Part shown: piece by piece, positions 24,815-33,136 of the stretch | Layout: each line of letters starts with the position of its first letter | How positions within the stretch are numbered: the stretch's first letter is position 1 | Assembly: GCA_017511605.1 (NCBI GenBank) | Contig: JAFWJL010000008.1 | Coordinates: 186,001 to 250,000, forward strand | Reading direction: 5' to 3' | DNA length: 64,000 nucleotides | Source of the DNA: Bacilli bacterium | Lineage (GTDB): Bacteria; Bacillota_I; Bacilli_A; RF39; UBA660 | The notes under the pieces: model-generated | What the model was told of the DNA's origin: nothing | Seen by the model: the letters and a program-made list of their open reading frames with translations, nothing else | Database searches by the model: none | Translations under genes and position numbers: made by a program

Positions 24815-25586
24815 ATTTATTTATCCTTTCTTTAAATTCTAATATTCTTTTTAGACTTTCAATATCAATCGTTTGCGCACTATCACATAAACTTTGGCTT
24901 GGATTTGTATGAACTTCTATTATTAATCCATCAGCTCCAGCTACTAATGCAGCTTTACTCATTGGCTCTACAATATAACTTTTACCACTAGCATGAGATG
25001 GATCAATGAAAATTGGTAGATTTGAATTTTTCTTTATATACGGTATTGATTGCATATCTAAGATGTTTCTTGTTTCTTCTGAATTAAAACCTCTAATACC
25101 TCTTTCACATAATATTACCTTATTATTTCCCTCTTTTAATATATATTCAGCTGCCAGTAACCATTCTCTATAAGTGGCTGTAAATCCTCTTTTTAATAAT
25201 ACTGGAGTTTTTGTTTTTCCGATTTCTTTTAGCAACTCATAATTATACATATTTCTACTTCCAATCTGAATTATATCTATGTCGTTTGCATATTTTTTTA
25301 CTTGTTCTATAGTTAATAATTCAGTAACTATGTGCAATCCTAATTCTTTCTTTATTTTAATAAGCATTTCCACTCCTTCATCTTGTAATCCTTGGAATGA
25401 ATATGGATCTGTTCTTCCTTTATAAGCTCCAGCACGAAAATATTTAATTCCTAATGATTTTAATTCTTTGGCAATATTATATACTTCTTCATAGCTTCCA
25501 AAAGTACATGGACCAGCAATAATCACCTTTTCGTTATCAAAGATATTTGCTATGTTTATTGAATTGTATAAGTATTTTTCTTTCAT
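24804..25586 (-). CDS. 3-deoxy-7-phosphoheptulonate (DAHP) synthase, AroF/AroG type I-beta
   Basis: A 260-residue protein from the ATG at 25586, one nt after the U32 stop; the longer frame starts inside U32. Motifs: IAGPCTFGSYEEV, FRAGAYKGRTDPYSFQGL, LLKRGFTATYREWL, CERGIRGF and IDPSHASGKSYIV. These are the phosphoenolpyruvate/metal-binding signatures of the DAHPS family (KDO8PS relatives). It condenses PEP and erythrose-4-phosphate, the first step to chorismate. No chorismate mutase or regulatory domain is fused. Other shikimate genes are absent from this window; its tight coupling to a U32 gene is unusual. Confidence 0.88.
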   Translation of the reverse strand: MKEKYLYNSINIANIFDNEKVIIAGPCTFGSYEEVYNIAKELKSLGIKYFRAGAYKGRTDPYSFQGLQDEGVEMLIKIKKELGLHIVTELLTIEQVKKYANDIDIIQIGSRNMYNYELLKEIGKTKTPVLLKRGFTATYREWLLAAEYILKEGNNKVILCERGIRGFNSEETRNILDMQSIPYIKKNSNLPIFIDPSHASGKSYIVEPMSKAALVAGADGLIIEVHTNPSQSLCDSAQTIDIESLKRILEFKERINKYED

Positions 25587-25587
25587 A

Positions 25588-27666
25588 CTATTCTTTCCCT
25601 TCATATAAATTACATTCATAAGAATTTTTCCAAAATTCATTTTGAATTAATTTTTTATAATAATTATCACTTTTGAATCCTTTGATACTTGCATCTATTT
25701 CTTCAAGACTTTGTCCGTTAGTTATATATCTAAATTTTGTATTAGCGTTTAATTCCACTTTTGAATAGTCATTAAGCATCGGTTCTTTATTTAAAATATA
25801 TCTATAATCATCATTACATAATATTTCAAAATTTAGATTCTTATCTACATTTTTTATGTTCTTTTTATTACATTGATTATTCTTACAATTTATACATCCA
25901 TAAAGATGTTTAAAACAATTCCTTGTATATACTAATGGCATCTTACCACCGATAATTACTTGTATTTCTTCTTCATTAAAAATACTCTTATTTGTTTCAT
26001 AGGATAATTCAGGAGATGCTGTAAATTCCTCAAAACCATTATCTTTCAAATATTTCAATGCTTTCTTATTCCATATATAGACAGTGTAGTCAGTATATTT
26101 CTTTTTGAATTTAATATTTCTACATAAATATATTTGAGAAAATCTTGTGTACATAACTTCTTTATCTTTTAATTGCTCAAGATAAGGGATAATATTTTGA
26201 CTTTCCCAATTAAAAATAGGCAATTTATAGATAATTCTATCTCCATATTTCTGAATAATCTTATCTATGTCTTTTAATTTATCAATTGTTTCTATATCAT
26301 AAATTATTTTTATAAATGGATCATTTATATATTTTTCTATAATGTTTTCATCTTTTGTATCTATGTATAATTGTTTTAATTTAATACTATTATTTATATC
26401 TTTATGCTTTTTGGATATACAATCTCTTTGTATGTAATCAATAATTTCATCATATAATTTTTTATTTATTTTTAATGTTTTATCGTTAGTTCTTTTATAT
26501 TTTATCTTATATATATTAATACTATTATTTGTGTTTTCTATATTTTTTATAAAATCATTTAAATCTATATCTATTAATTCTTTATCATTACCATAAAATG
26601 TATGGCCATCGCCTTTATAATTCATATATAGTGCTTCTAAAATGATATTATTATCTAGTGTTAAGTCGATTGCTAGATTCTTTTTATTAATATTATATGG
26701 TTTCTTTATTTCCGTATATATATACATTACATCGGGGTCAGAATAATCTTCCGAGAATTCTATTGGAATATCATTTTTATATTTTATACATATGTCGTTT
26801 TTTCCTACATTCTCTAATTTGCTTGCCTTCATGAATGGTTTTGTTCTTGTATTAATTTTCTCATATAGTTTATTATCTTTTATACTTGTTCCTAATAAAT
26901 ATCCTGTTGTAGTTTTAAATATTTTTTTATTATAAATATCATTTAAAACTTGTTTTATTTCTTTTGGATTTCTTCTTCTGCCTTCTAATTTTAGGCAATC
27001 TATATTATTAAGCTTACTTATTAAATTAATACAATTCATATCAGGTACATATAAAAAGTGCCCTGTTTGATTATCTATGGAATATATGTCTCTACAAGTA
27101 ATGATACATTTTCCACGATTACCACCGCCACCATTAATTAATGTTCCAAAAAAACATAATCCGGAAAAACTAAGACATTGTGATCCCCAAATAAAACATT
27201 CTAATTCTATATCTGTTTTCTCTCTTATATTATTTATTTCTTCTAGAGTTAACTCTCTAGATAAAATGGCTCTTTCACCATTTAATGATTTTATATAATT
27301 AATGTCTTCAATGTTGTGTGCTCCAAATTGGGTTGAAAAATGTAATGGGACTTCTGGAAATTCCTTGTGTAATTCCATTATTAGTCCCATGTCTGTAACT
27401 ATAAAAGCATCAGGTAACATATTTTCTTTTAAAAATTTAATTACTTCCTCTATTTCATTGTCTAACATTAATATGTTTAAAGTTAGAAAAAATTTTATAT
27501 TATTTTTATGCAATTCTTTTATCAAAGTATTATATTCTTCTGTGGTGAAATTAATTGCTTTATTTCTAGCATTCCACTTTTTTAATCCTCCATATACAGC
27601 ATTTGCCTTTTCGTCGATAGCAACTTGTATATGATTCATATTACTGGCTGGGCTTAATATTTCCAC
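25588..27666 (-). CDS. U32 peptidase-family protein (RlhA/TrhP-like hydroxylase candidate)
   Basis: A 692-residue protein starting at GTG (27664-27666) after AAGGAG. The N-terminal half is a U32 barrel with ILSPASNMNHIQVAID and LHFSTQFGAHNI; the Fe-S cysteines are in WGSQCLSFSGLC and RGKCIITC. The family normally shows VHGALCVSYSGRC there. A second Cys cluster (CFKHLYGCINCKNNQC) lies near residue 610. Known U32 members RlhA, TrhP and UbiU/UbiV are O2-independent hydroxylases using prephenate, so this is more likely an RNA or small-molecule hydroxylase than a protease. It is 17 nt after the kinase and 1 nt before the DAHP synthase. Confidence 0.85.
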   Translation of the reverse strand: MEILSPASNMNHIQVAIDEKANAVYGGLKKWNARNKAINFTTEEYNTLIKELHKNNIKFFLTLNILMLDNEIEEVIKFLKENMLPDAFIVTDMGLIMELHKEFPEVPLHFSTQFGAHNIEDINYIKSLNGERAILSRELTLEEINNIREKTDIELECFIWGSQCLSFSGLCFFGTLINGGGGNRGKCIITCRDIYSIDNQTGHFLYVPDMNCINLISKLNNIDCLKLEGRRRNPKEIKQVLNDIYNKKIFKTTTGYLLGTSIKDNKLYEKINTRTKPFMKASKLENVGKNDICIKYKNDIPIEFSEDYSDPDVMYIYTEIKKPYNINKKNLAIDLTLDNNIILEALYMNYKGDGHTFYGNDKELIDIDLNDFIKNIENTNNSINIYKIKYKRTNDKTLKINKKLYDEIIDYIQRDCISKKHKDINNSIKLKQLYIDTKDENIIEKYINDPFIKIIYDIETIDKLKDIDKIIQKYGDRIIYKLPIFNWESQNIIPYLEQLKDKEVMYTRFSQIYLCRNIKFKKKYTDYTVYIWNKKALKYLKDNGFEEFTASPELSYETNKSIFNEEEIQVIIGGKMPLVYTRNCFKHLYGCINCKNNQCNKKNIKNVDKNLNFEILCNDDYRYILNKEPMLNDYSKVELNANTKFRYITNGQSLEEIDASIKGFKSDNYYKKLIQNEFWKNSYECNLYEGKE

Positions 27667-27683
27667 ATTACCATCTCCTTGAT

Positions 27684-28292
27684 TTACTTTTTGTTTTTAT
27701 ATTGTTTTGGAATTTCTATAAAACCATTCATTATTCCATCTACTATATCTTTTACCTCTTCTAAATCTTTATTTTCAGTATCGATGACTATATATGGTTG
27801 ATTAAATTTTTCAACAAAATATAACATTTTATTATAGCCATCATCTTTTTTATCAGGGTCTGTTAAATCCGGGTCGTTTGGATTTCTTTTTCTTAATCTT
27901 TCCATTCTTGTTTCAGTGGTTGCATATAATAATATAGTAAGATCCGGAGTCCCTGAAAGTTCAATTAATGCTTTATATATTGGTTCACTCTCTAAATCAC
28001 CATTCCAATAATAATTTGAAACTAAATGCCTATCAACTACAATATTTTGATCAGCCATCATTCTACTTACATACACATTTCCTAAACCAAAATACCATGA
28101 TTTAATAGCCTTATCTTGGATATCATATACTCTAGTAGCAACTTTCATAAAGTCTGCATAATTGTTTTCAGCACCATCACTATAAAAGTGATGTAGTGGT
28201 TTTTCTACAAATTTAAAATTATATTTTTCGCTTATATATTTTGCAACTGTGGTTTTTCCTACTCCATCCATTCCTTCTACTGCGATCATCAT
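27684..28292 (-). CDS. Thymidylate kinase-like (deoxy)nucleotide kinase
   Basis: A 202-residue P-loop kinase: Walker A EGMDGVGKTT (about residues 5-14), DRHLVSNYYWNG (the DR-x-x-x-S motif that binds nucleotide base and phosphate), and LIALLY-type strand TILLYATTETRMERLRKR with the lid arginines. This is the thymidylate/CMPK2-like branch. It overlaps the HAD stop/start by 4 nt. A nucleotide kinase next to a viperin-like enzyme recalls vertebrate CMPK2 and RSAD2, which are adjacent genes. Deoxynucleoside kinase is the alternative activity. Confidence 0.82.
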   Translation of the reverse strand: MMIAVEGMDGVGKTTVAKYISEKYNFKFVEKPLHHFYSDGAENNYADFMKVATRVYDIQDKAIKSWYFGLGNVYVSRMMADQNIVVDRHLVSNYYWNGDLESEPIYKALIELSGTPDLTILLYATTETRMERLRKRNPNDPDLTDPDKKDDGYNKMLYFVEKFNQPYIVIDTENKDLEEVKDIVDGIMNGFIEIPKQYKNKK

Positions 28293-29158
28293 ATATTACC
28301 ACCTCCATTTATGTAATAATTTATTCCTTCTGCTACACCTGAATTATTATTATTTCTTTTTGTAATATATTTTGCTAAAACTTTAGCTTGCTCAGTACCG
28401 TTATTCATACAAACGTTATTTTTGAATGTCGATAACATTTCTAAATCATTTTCCCCGTCACCAAAAACTAATATTTCGTCTAATGGTATATCAAGAATGT
28501 TTGCTAAATTAATTAGTCCCGTTGCCTTTGTTTCACATTTTGAACCTATCTCTATATAATTAATTGTCTTATCTATAATATTTTCATATAAATTTCTATT
28601 GTGTTCTGTAATAAATAAATTATGTCTTTTTAATATCTCTTCTAAGTTTTTAATGTGTCTATCTAGGCTATTTTCTGATACTATCACTAATTTAGTAATA
28701 GTGTTTTGCTTTATATGATTTTCTAAATCGTTTACTAAATAACATGCACTTTTAAGTTCTTCGGGATACCCTTCATTTAACCTATGATGCTTTAAATTAA
28801 AATAAGCCATCTTGTCAGAAACTTCACAAAATTCTTGATTAAGATGTAAGTATAAATTGTTCTTCTTACAATAATTGTATATATCTAATACAGCTTGTGT
28901 TTCTATAATTGAACATTTTAAGGTTTTTAACTTGTTAATATCTAATAGATGGCTACCATTACTAAATACTCCGTAATCACAGTCAATTATTTTACTTATA
29001 TATTTTGTTGAGGAATATTCTCTTGCTGTGGCTAAAGCAATTAATATTCCTTTTTCTTTTGCCTCTTTAATGGCTTTAATATTCTCTATGGTGATAGTAT
29101 TATCATCTGAAAGCAACGTTCCACCTATATCAAAAGCAATCATTGATATTTTTTTCAC
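28289..29158 (-). CDS. Cof-type HAD phosphatase, first gene of the operon
   Basis: A 289-residue Cof/SupH-type HAD hydrolase. I choose the GTG at 29158 because GGGGTGA lies just upstream, as in the other GGTGA-type starts of the window; the upstream frame adds only five residues. Motif I is IAFDIGGTLLSD, motif IV VFGDGENDLEM (about residue 237), and a C2 cap lies between. Note that the second Asp of DxDxT is Gly (DIGGT), which usually alters the acid/base residue. Substrates are sugar or nucleotide phosphates. It overlaps the kinase by 4 nt. Confidence 0.83.
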   Translation of the reverse strand: MKKISMIAFDIGGTLLSDDNTITIENIKAIKEAKEKGILIALATAREYSSTKYISKIIDCDYGVFSNGSHLLDINKLKTLKCSIIETQAVLDIYNYCKKNNLYLHLNQEFCEVSDKMAYFNLKHHRLNEGYPEELKSACYLVNDLENHIKQNTITKLVIVSENSLDRHIKNLEEILKRHNLFITEHNRNLYENIIDKTINYIEIGSKCETKATGLINLANILDIPLDEILVFGDGENDLEMLSTFKNNVCMNNGTEQAKVLAKYITKRNNNNSGVAEGINYYINGGGNI

Positions 29159-29179
29159 GCAATCACCCCTCATGATTAA

Positions 29180-29185
29180 ATTATA
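29180..29185 (-). promoter_or_regulatory. -10 box of the seven-gene operon
   Basis: TATAAT eight nt before the GGGGTGA ribosome site of the HAD gene; no clear -35, consistent with an activator-dependent promoter. Confidence 0.5.
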
Positions 29186-29222
29186 TCACTTATGACTTAA
29201 ATAATAATTATATCTTTTTTAT

Positions 29223-29249
29223 ATATCTATAACTTTGGGTTATAGATAT
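29223..29249. promoter_or_regulatory. 27-bp perfect dyad between lysR and the operon, candidate LysR operator
   Basis: Arms ATATCTATAAC (29223-29233) and GTTATAGATAT (29239-29249) are exactly complementary, with a 5-nt spacer TTTGG. It lies between the lysR terminator and the HAD -10 box, about 40 bp upstream of that -10. The core has T-N11-A symmetry typical of LysR boxes. No T-run follows on the minus strand, so it is not the lysR terminator. Confidence 0.55.
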
Positions 29250-29255
29250 TTTCAA

Positions 29256-29290
29256 ATAAAAAGAATCACTTTCTTATGTGATTCTTAATA
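29256..29290 (-). terminator. Terminator of the LysR gene
   Basis: AAGAATCAC / GTGATTCTT arms with T-rich tail (TTTTTATTTG) on the minus strand, overlapping the lysR stop. Confidence 0.75.
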
Positions 29291-30141
29291 AAATACCTTG
29301 CTAGATTTGTTAAATAATCTTCTATATATACTAAATTCAATTCCAATTTCGGTAAATTGTATGGTGTTTTTAATTCTATTAGTTCTTTGTTTTTTAGCTC
29401 TTTTTCTACTGATTTTTTTACTACATATCCTGAACCTATTCCTTTTTTTACTGATGAAATTATCAGGTCTGTTGTTTCAACTTCTAACACTACTTCTAAT
29501 TTTATATCATATTTTTCTAATTCTTTTTCTAAATTTTTTCTAATATTACTTCTAGCATATGGCATTACATATTTTTGCTTTTCAAATTCTAAATTTTTGC
29601 TTTCGTTTTCTTTAGATGTTATCAAACATGTTTCATATGCTGCAAGTGATTCTATTTTTATATCCTTATTAGTATTGTTGATTGGTGAACTATCTATTAA
29701 GAAATCTATTTTATGTTCTTCAAGCCCTTTTAATAATTCTGAAGTAGTTCCATTTATAATTCTAAAAAATACATTAGGATGATTTTCACGATACTCTTCT
29801 ATAAATTTTAATAAATAAAATGTAGCTATGTGTGCTGGAGCTCCGATGACTATAGTACCTATATCCATATTATTGTTTTCTTTAATTATTTTTTCTCCTG
29901 CCACTAAATAATTATATGACTTTTCTATATAACTATATAATTGTTTGCCATCATCTGTTAAAACTAAACCATTGCTTTCTCTATAGAATAACTTTGTTCC
30001 TAACAACTCCTCTAAATTTTTTATTTGTTTACTAATTGCTGGTTGAGAAACACATAATTTTTTTGAGGCTTCAACAAATGATTTACATGTACAACATATA
30101 TAAAATACTCTATATAAATTTAAATTAATATCTGAAATCAT
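29266..30141 (-). CDS. LysR-family transcriptional regulator
   Basis: A 291-residue protein with an N-terminal winged helix-turn-helix (SFVEASKKLCVSQPAISKQIKNLEELLGTKLF, split here by residues about 18-50) and a two-lobed effector domain with GTIVIGAPAHIATFYL beginning near residue 92. LysR proteins bind palindromic T-N11-A sites and are usually activated by a small ligand. It is immediately upstream, in the same direction, of the HAD-kinase-U32-DAHPS-radical SAM operon, and a 27-bp dyad lies between, so it is the best candidate regulator of that operon. AAAAAGGAGTGATATTATG gives the start. Confidence 0.9.
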   Translation of the reverse strand: MISDINLNLYRVFYICCTCKSFVEASKKLCVSQPAISKQIKNLEELLGTKLFYRESNGLVLTDDGKQLYSYIEKSYNYLVAGEKIIKENNNMDIGTIVIGAPAHIATFYLLKFIEEYRENHPNVFFRIINGTTSELLKGLEEHKIDFLIDSSPINNTNKDIKIESLAAYETCLITSKENESKNLEFEKQKYVMPYARSNIRKNLEKELEKYDIKLEVVLEVETTDLIISSVKKGIGSGYVVKKSVEKELKNKELIELKTPYNLPKLELNLVYIEDYLTNLARYFIKNHIRK

Positions 30142-30198
30142 AATATCACTCCTTTTTATTATATTAAACTTACAATACCTTCATTGGATACATTATAA

Positions 30199-30233
30199 CA
30201 TAAAAAGACTAGATCCCTCTAGTCTTATTTTTT
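30199..30233 (-). terminator. Terminator after the HAM1-like gene
   Basis: AAGACTAGA / TCTAGTCTT arms, T-run on the minus strand, overlapping the stop. Confidence 0.75.
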
Positions 30234-30820
30234 TGATACCCTTTTTCTTTATTTAACCATTCAATAAATTCTACTGCTGCATCTGTTCTATCATCATCAC
30301 GATTATTTCTTTCATAATCAGTCATTTCGGCTAATGTTTTATCACAATTCTTCGGTATAAACACGTGCCATAGATTTGACCAAGCTTGTTTTAAATCGAC
30401 CCCTTTAATTTCTTTTGATAGTTGTCCTTCATTCTTACCAAAAAAATGAACAAATTCTTTACCATCATAATATGTTAAACAATTAAGAAAATAGCAATAC
30501 CTATCATCTACATCTTTCATATCTTCTATTAACTTACTAATATTACTAGCTACACCACTTCTTTTTACAAATGCACCTGGATAATTAGGATTATTGGGGT
30601 AATTTTTAATATAAAAACCACAATCTACTACGAATACTGGTGTACCTAATTGCTCATAGGCTAATCTTGCTTTTTCTTTACTAATAAATTCTATATCATT
30701 TACATCAGGTTCTTCTAAATCAATATTTGCATATTTTATATCTATTCCGTGTTTTTCAAATTTTTCTTTTATAGATATATATTTACCATAATTACCTGTT
30801 ACATAAGTTATGTTAGTCAT
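30209..30820 (-). CDS. HAM1/RdgB-like non-canonical purine NTP pyrophosphatase
   Basis: A 203-residue protein from the ATG at 30820 (GAGGAG upstream; the frame continues upstream inside the SIS gene without a site). It begins ITYVTGNYGKYISIKEKF, the family's T-x-N-x-x-K motif, followed by DIKYANIDLEEPD, FVVDCGFYIK (Asp of the active site), GAFVKRSG and DDDRTDAA with the base-recognition segment. Family members remove pyrophosphate from ITP, XTP and dITP to clean the nucleotide pool. Cys in VVDCG replaces the usual S/T, and YCYFLNCLTYYDG resembles a longer insert. It overlaps the SIS-domain gene at 30822. Confidence 0.8.
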   Translation of the reverse strand: MTNITYVTGNYGKYISIKEKFEKHGIDIKYANIDLEEPDVNDIEFISKEKARLAYEQLGTPVFVVDCGFYIKNYPNNPNYPGAFVKRSGVASNISKLIEDMKDVDDRYCYFLNCLTYYDGKEFVHFFGKNEGQLSKEIKGVDLKQAWSNLWHVFIPKNCDKTLAEMTDYERNNRDDDRTDAAVEFIEWLNKEKGYQKNKTRGI

Positions 30821-30821
30821 A

Positions 30822-31748
30822 TTACATTTCTCCTCTATATAAATATAATTTTTTAACAAATGGTGAATAATCCACTTTTGATAAATCCATATTCTTGTTT
30901 TCAGCAAGATGTTTTGCTAGATACATAGAACATATTGTATCATAAAAGTCATTACAAATGTTAATTCCATCTTCACCTTTATAATATTTATTGATTTTAA
31001 CTATTTCAGTATAATAATTTTTTGCATTTTCTAATATTAGTCTATCTAATTCTTTGCCACTATCAAACATAATTAATCCATTATTTGATTTATATGATAA
31101 AGTTGTTCTACCATGGCAATAATCATATTTATCATGAATTACTGGTGTGGCAATACCTGATTCAGTCATAGTAGATTCTAGAAAATGTGATGCAGTCATA
31201 CTATCATATCCAGTTAATATTTCATATACTTTATTATGATGAATATTAAGATCTTCTTCTTTTACTTTCCAAAACATTCTTTCTATTAAAACTTCTAGTT
31301 CGCCTCTAATTGGTATTTCTTTTACGTATAGTAAAATAGCCATTGGCATTAATGTAGATGCTAATGAGATAAAACTATGTTCTTTTTCTATTGTATTATT
31401 ATATTTAATATTTACTACATTATCATAGTCATTTTCTCCGTTAGTGAATATATATATTTTTTTATTCTTATTTAATAAGTTTTCTATTGTATAACCTTTC
31501 CCTCTATAACTAAATACTATTATATTATCAATATTATCTAGATTCATATAATTTAAATCTCTACTGCTTCTAACATTAGGTATATTTAGTGCTTTTGAAG
31601 CAAATGTAGCTACTACACCTGAGCCTCCTGCACCTACTAAAACAGTATTCCCTTTTATACTTTCTAATTGTTGTTTAATAGCTAATAAATCGCTTTTTCT
31701 TAATGTATCTATTACCCTTTCATATAATAATTCAAAATTTTCTTTCAT
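30822..31748 (-). CDS. SIS-domain protein
   Basis: A 308-residue protein with a phosphosugar-binding SIS core: GNTVLVGAGGSGVVATFASKAL (split at residue 33-54), IIVFSYRGKGYTI (Ser-loop region) and a second half with FLESTMTESGIATP. SIS domains bind or isomerise phosphosugars. The arrangement of one clear and one diverged SIS half is like double-SIS transferases, but the substrate is unknown. It precedes the HAM1-like gene, whose start lies next to its stop. AAGGAGG upstream of the ATG. Confidence 0.72.
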   Translation of the reverse strand: MKENFELLYERVIDTLRKSDLLAIKQQLESIKGNTVLVGAGGSGVVATFASKALNIPNVRSSRDLNYMNLDNIDNIIVFSYRGKGYTIENLLNKNKKIYIFTNGENDYDNVVNIKYNNTIEKEHSFISLASTLMPMAILLYVKEIPIRGELEVLIERMFWKVKEEDLNIHHNKVYEILTGYDSMTASHFLESTMTESGIATPVIHDKYDYCHGRTTLSYKSNNGLIMFDSGKELDRLILENAKNYYTEIVKINKYYKGEDGINICNDFYDTICSMYLAKHLAENKNMDLSKVDYSPFVKKLYLYRGEM

Positions 31749-31800
31749 AAAAACCTCCTTGAGTTTTTTATATCACTTAAGGAGGAAGTATTTCGTCTAC

Positions 31801-32385
31801 TTAAAATTTTTCTTCTAATAATTCAATATTATTTATTCTTTTTAATTCAAAATGCCTTAAATCTTTTCTTAATTCACAATACGCTGCACATCCCCATCCT
31901 GAATTATATAGAAACATATCATACGGTCTTATAATACGATTTTGATTACCATTAGTATATGAATAATAATTTATTTTTACTTTTCTGTGTTCTTTAATAG
32001 CCCTATTTAGTAAATTATAATATTTTTTTGTATCTTCTCCTAGTTCTATATTTTCATTTTTAGAATCAAAATATACTCCATGAACTTTATCAGCTATGAT
32101 ATCTAGTTTCTCTTGATTTTCTTTATTTACTTTTAAATTACTCAGAAATTTATAATCATCAATAGAAAACTTTCTAGATGGAATTCTAATACTTTGATTT
32201 AATACATATCCACCATATGGGCCCATAATTGTATCTATATATATTCCTGCTTTTTCTAAATCATCTTTATATGATCTAATCATTCTTTCTGATACTTCTA
32301 ATTCTTGGGCTAATTCTTTAATGCTATATTTTCTACCATTTTCTAAATATTGTAACATTAATAAAGCGTTAGAAACCTTAGACAT
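31801..32385 (-). CDS. Short HTH-WYL-type regulator
   Basis: A 194-residue protein: helix-turn-helix (YSIKELAQELEVSERMIRSYKDDLEKAG, residues about 16-45), GPYGGYVL wing typical of HTH-11/DeoR-like WYL proteins, then a WYL-like core with RIIRPYDMFLYNSGWGCAAYCELRKDLRHFELKRI read in parts. WYL regulators are usually over 300 residues with a C-terminal WCX extension; that part is missing. WYL domains sense ligands or nucleic acids. It is the last gene of the six-gene operon, 19 nt after the XRE-CYTH gene. Confidence 0.75.
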   Translation of the reverse strand: MSKVSNALLMLQYLENGRKYSIKELAQELEVSERMIRSYKDDLEKAGIYIDTIMGPYGGYVLNQSIRIPSRKFSIDDYKFLSNLKVNKENQEKLDIIADKVHGVYFDSKNENIELGEDTKKYYNLLNRAIKEHRKVKINYYSYTNGNQNRIIRPYDMFLYNSGWGCAAYCELRKDLRHFELKRINNIELLEEKF

Positions 32386-32404
32386 AATATCACCTTCTTT
32401 TATA

Positions 32405-33127
32405 TTAATCTAAATAATCGATATATCTCTTTTTATCTATTGATTTTAAATCTATATGTAAATCATTTAATAATTTAAATAATTCATTATATTCTTCTTC
32501 ATATGAAGTATATTTCTTTACTTCTATTTCTACAAATCTACCTATATTTTCTACTTCATCGAAAGATATTTCATATTTATTCTTATATAAGTATTTTTCT
32601 CTTGTTTTATTTATTTCACCTTTTATTTGTAAATCTATATGTTCTAATATTAATGCTAAATTAGTAGCATTATCTACTATAGTTTCATATTCTTCACATA
32701 AATTTTTATCTGTGGTTTTTTTATAATTTAATACATATACATTGTTTTCTTTTCTTATACGTAAATATTCTTTATTAAATTTTCTTAGTTTTGATTCATA
32801 ATATATTGCACTATGTTCTTCTTTTCCTAAATATATAGAATCTTTTTTTATTAGATTTAATATTCTATTTGATTCCCATTCTGATACTTTTACTTTTACT
32901 TCTAATTCTAGATTATTTGAATTAGAATACTCATCTAGTGCTAGTAAATAAAAACTTATATTAAATATATTGGCCATTTTAAATAATAAATCTAAATCTG
33001 GTATTGTTCTGTCATTTTCCCAACTAGAAATAGTTTTATCTGAGACTGATAGTAATTCGCCTAATTTGCTTTGACTTAAATTACTTTTAATTCTATATTT
33101 TTGAATTTTATTTCCTAATGATTCCAT
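32405..33127 (-). CDS. XRE helix-turn-helix fused to a CYTH domain
   Basis: A 240-residue protein. Residues 5-62 are a Cro/CI-type helix-turn-helix (KIQKYRIKSNLSQSKLGELL, then SVSDKTISSWENDRTIPDL). From about residue 72 it is a CYTH domain: LELEVKVKV supplies the ExExK signature, YLRIRKENNVYVLNYKKT the central strands, YETIV and TREKYLYK the next, and SFDEVENIGRFVEIEVK the closing CYTH segment. This joins DNA binding to a triphosphate-binding tunnel; I know of no described family with this order. It may sense a triphosphate ligand (inference). Located 9 nt after the nucleotidyltransferase. Confidence 0.85.
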   Translation of the reverse strand: MESLGNKIQKYRIKSNLSQSKLGELLSVSDKTISSWENDRTIPDLDLLFKMANIFNISFYLLALDEYSNSNNLELEVKVKVSEWESNRILNLIKKDSIYLGKEEHSAIYYESKLRKFNKEYLRIRKENNVYVLNYKKTTDKNLCEEYETIVDNATNLALILEHIDLQIKGEINKTREKYLYKNKYEISFDEVENIGRFVEIEVKKYTSYEEEYNELFKLLNDLHIDLKSIDKKRYIDYLD

Positions 33128-33136
33128 AAGTACTCC

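Noticed and set aside
27684..28292. Calling the kinase a housekeeping thymidylate kinase (tmk)
   Set aside because: The P-loop and DR motifs fit, but its place in the seven-gene operon and its divergence make a specific pathway kinase equally likely, so I give no symbol.
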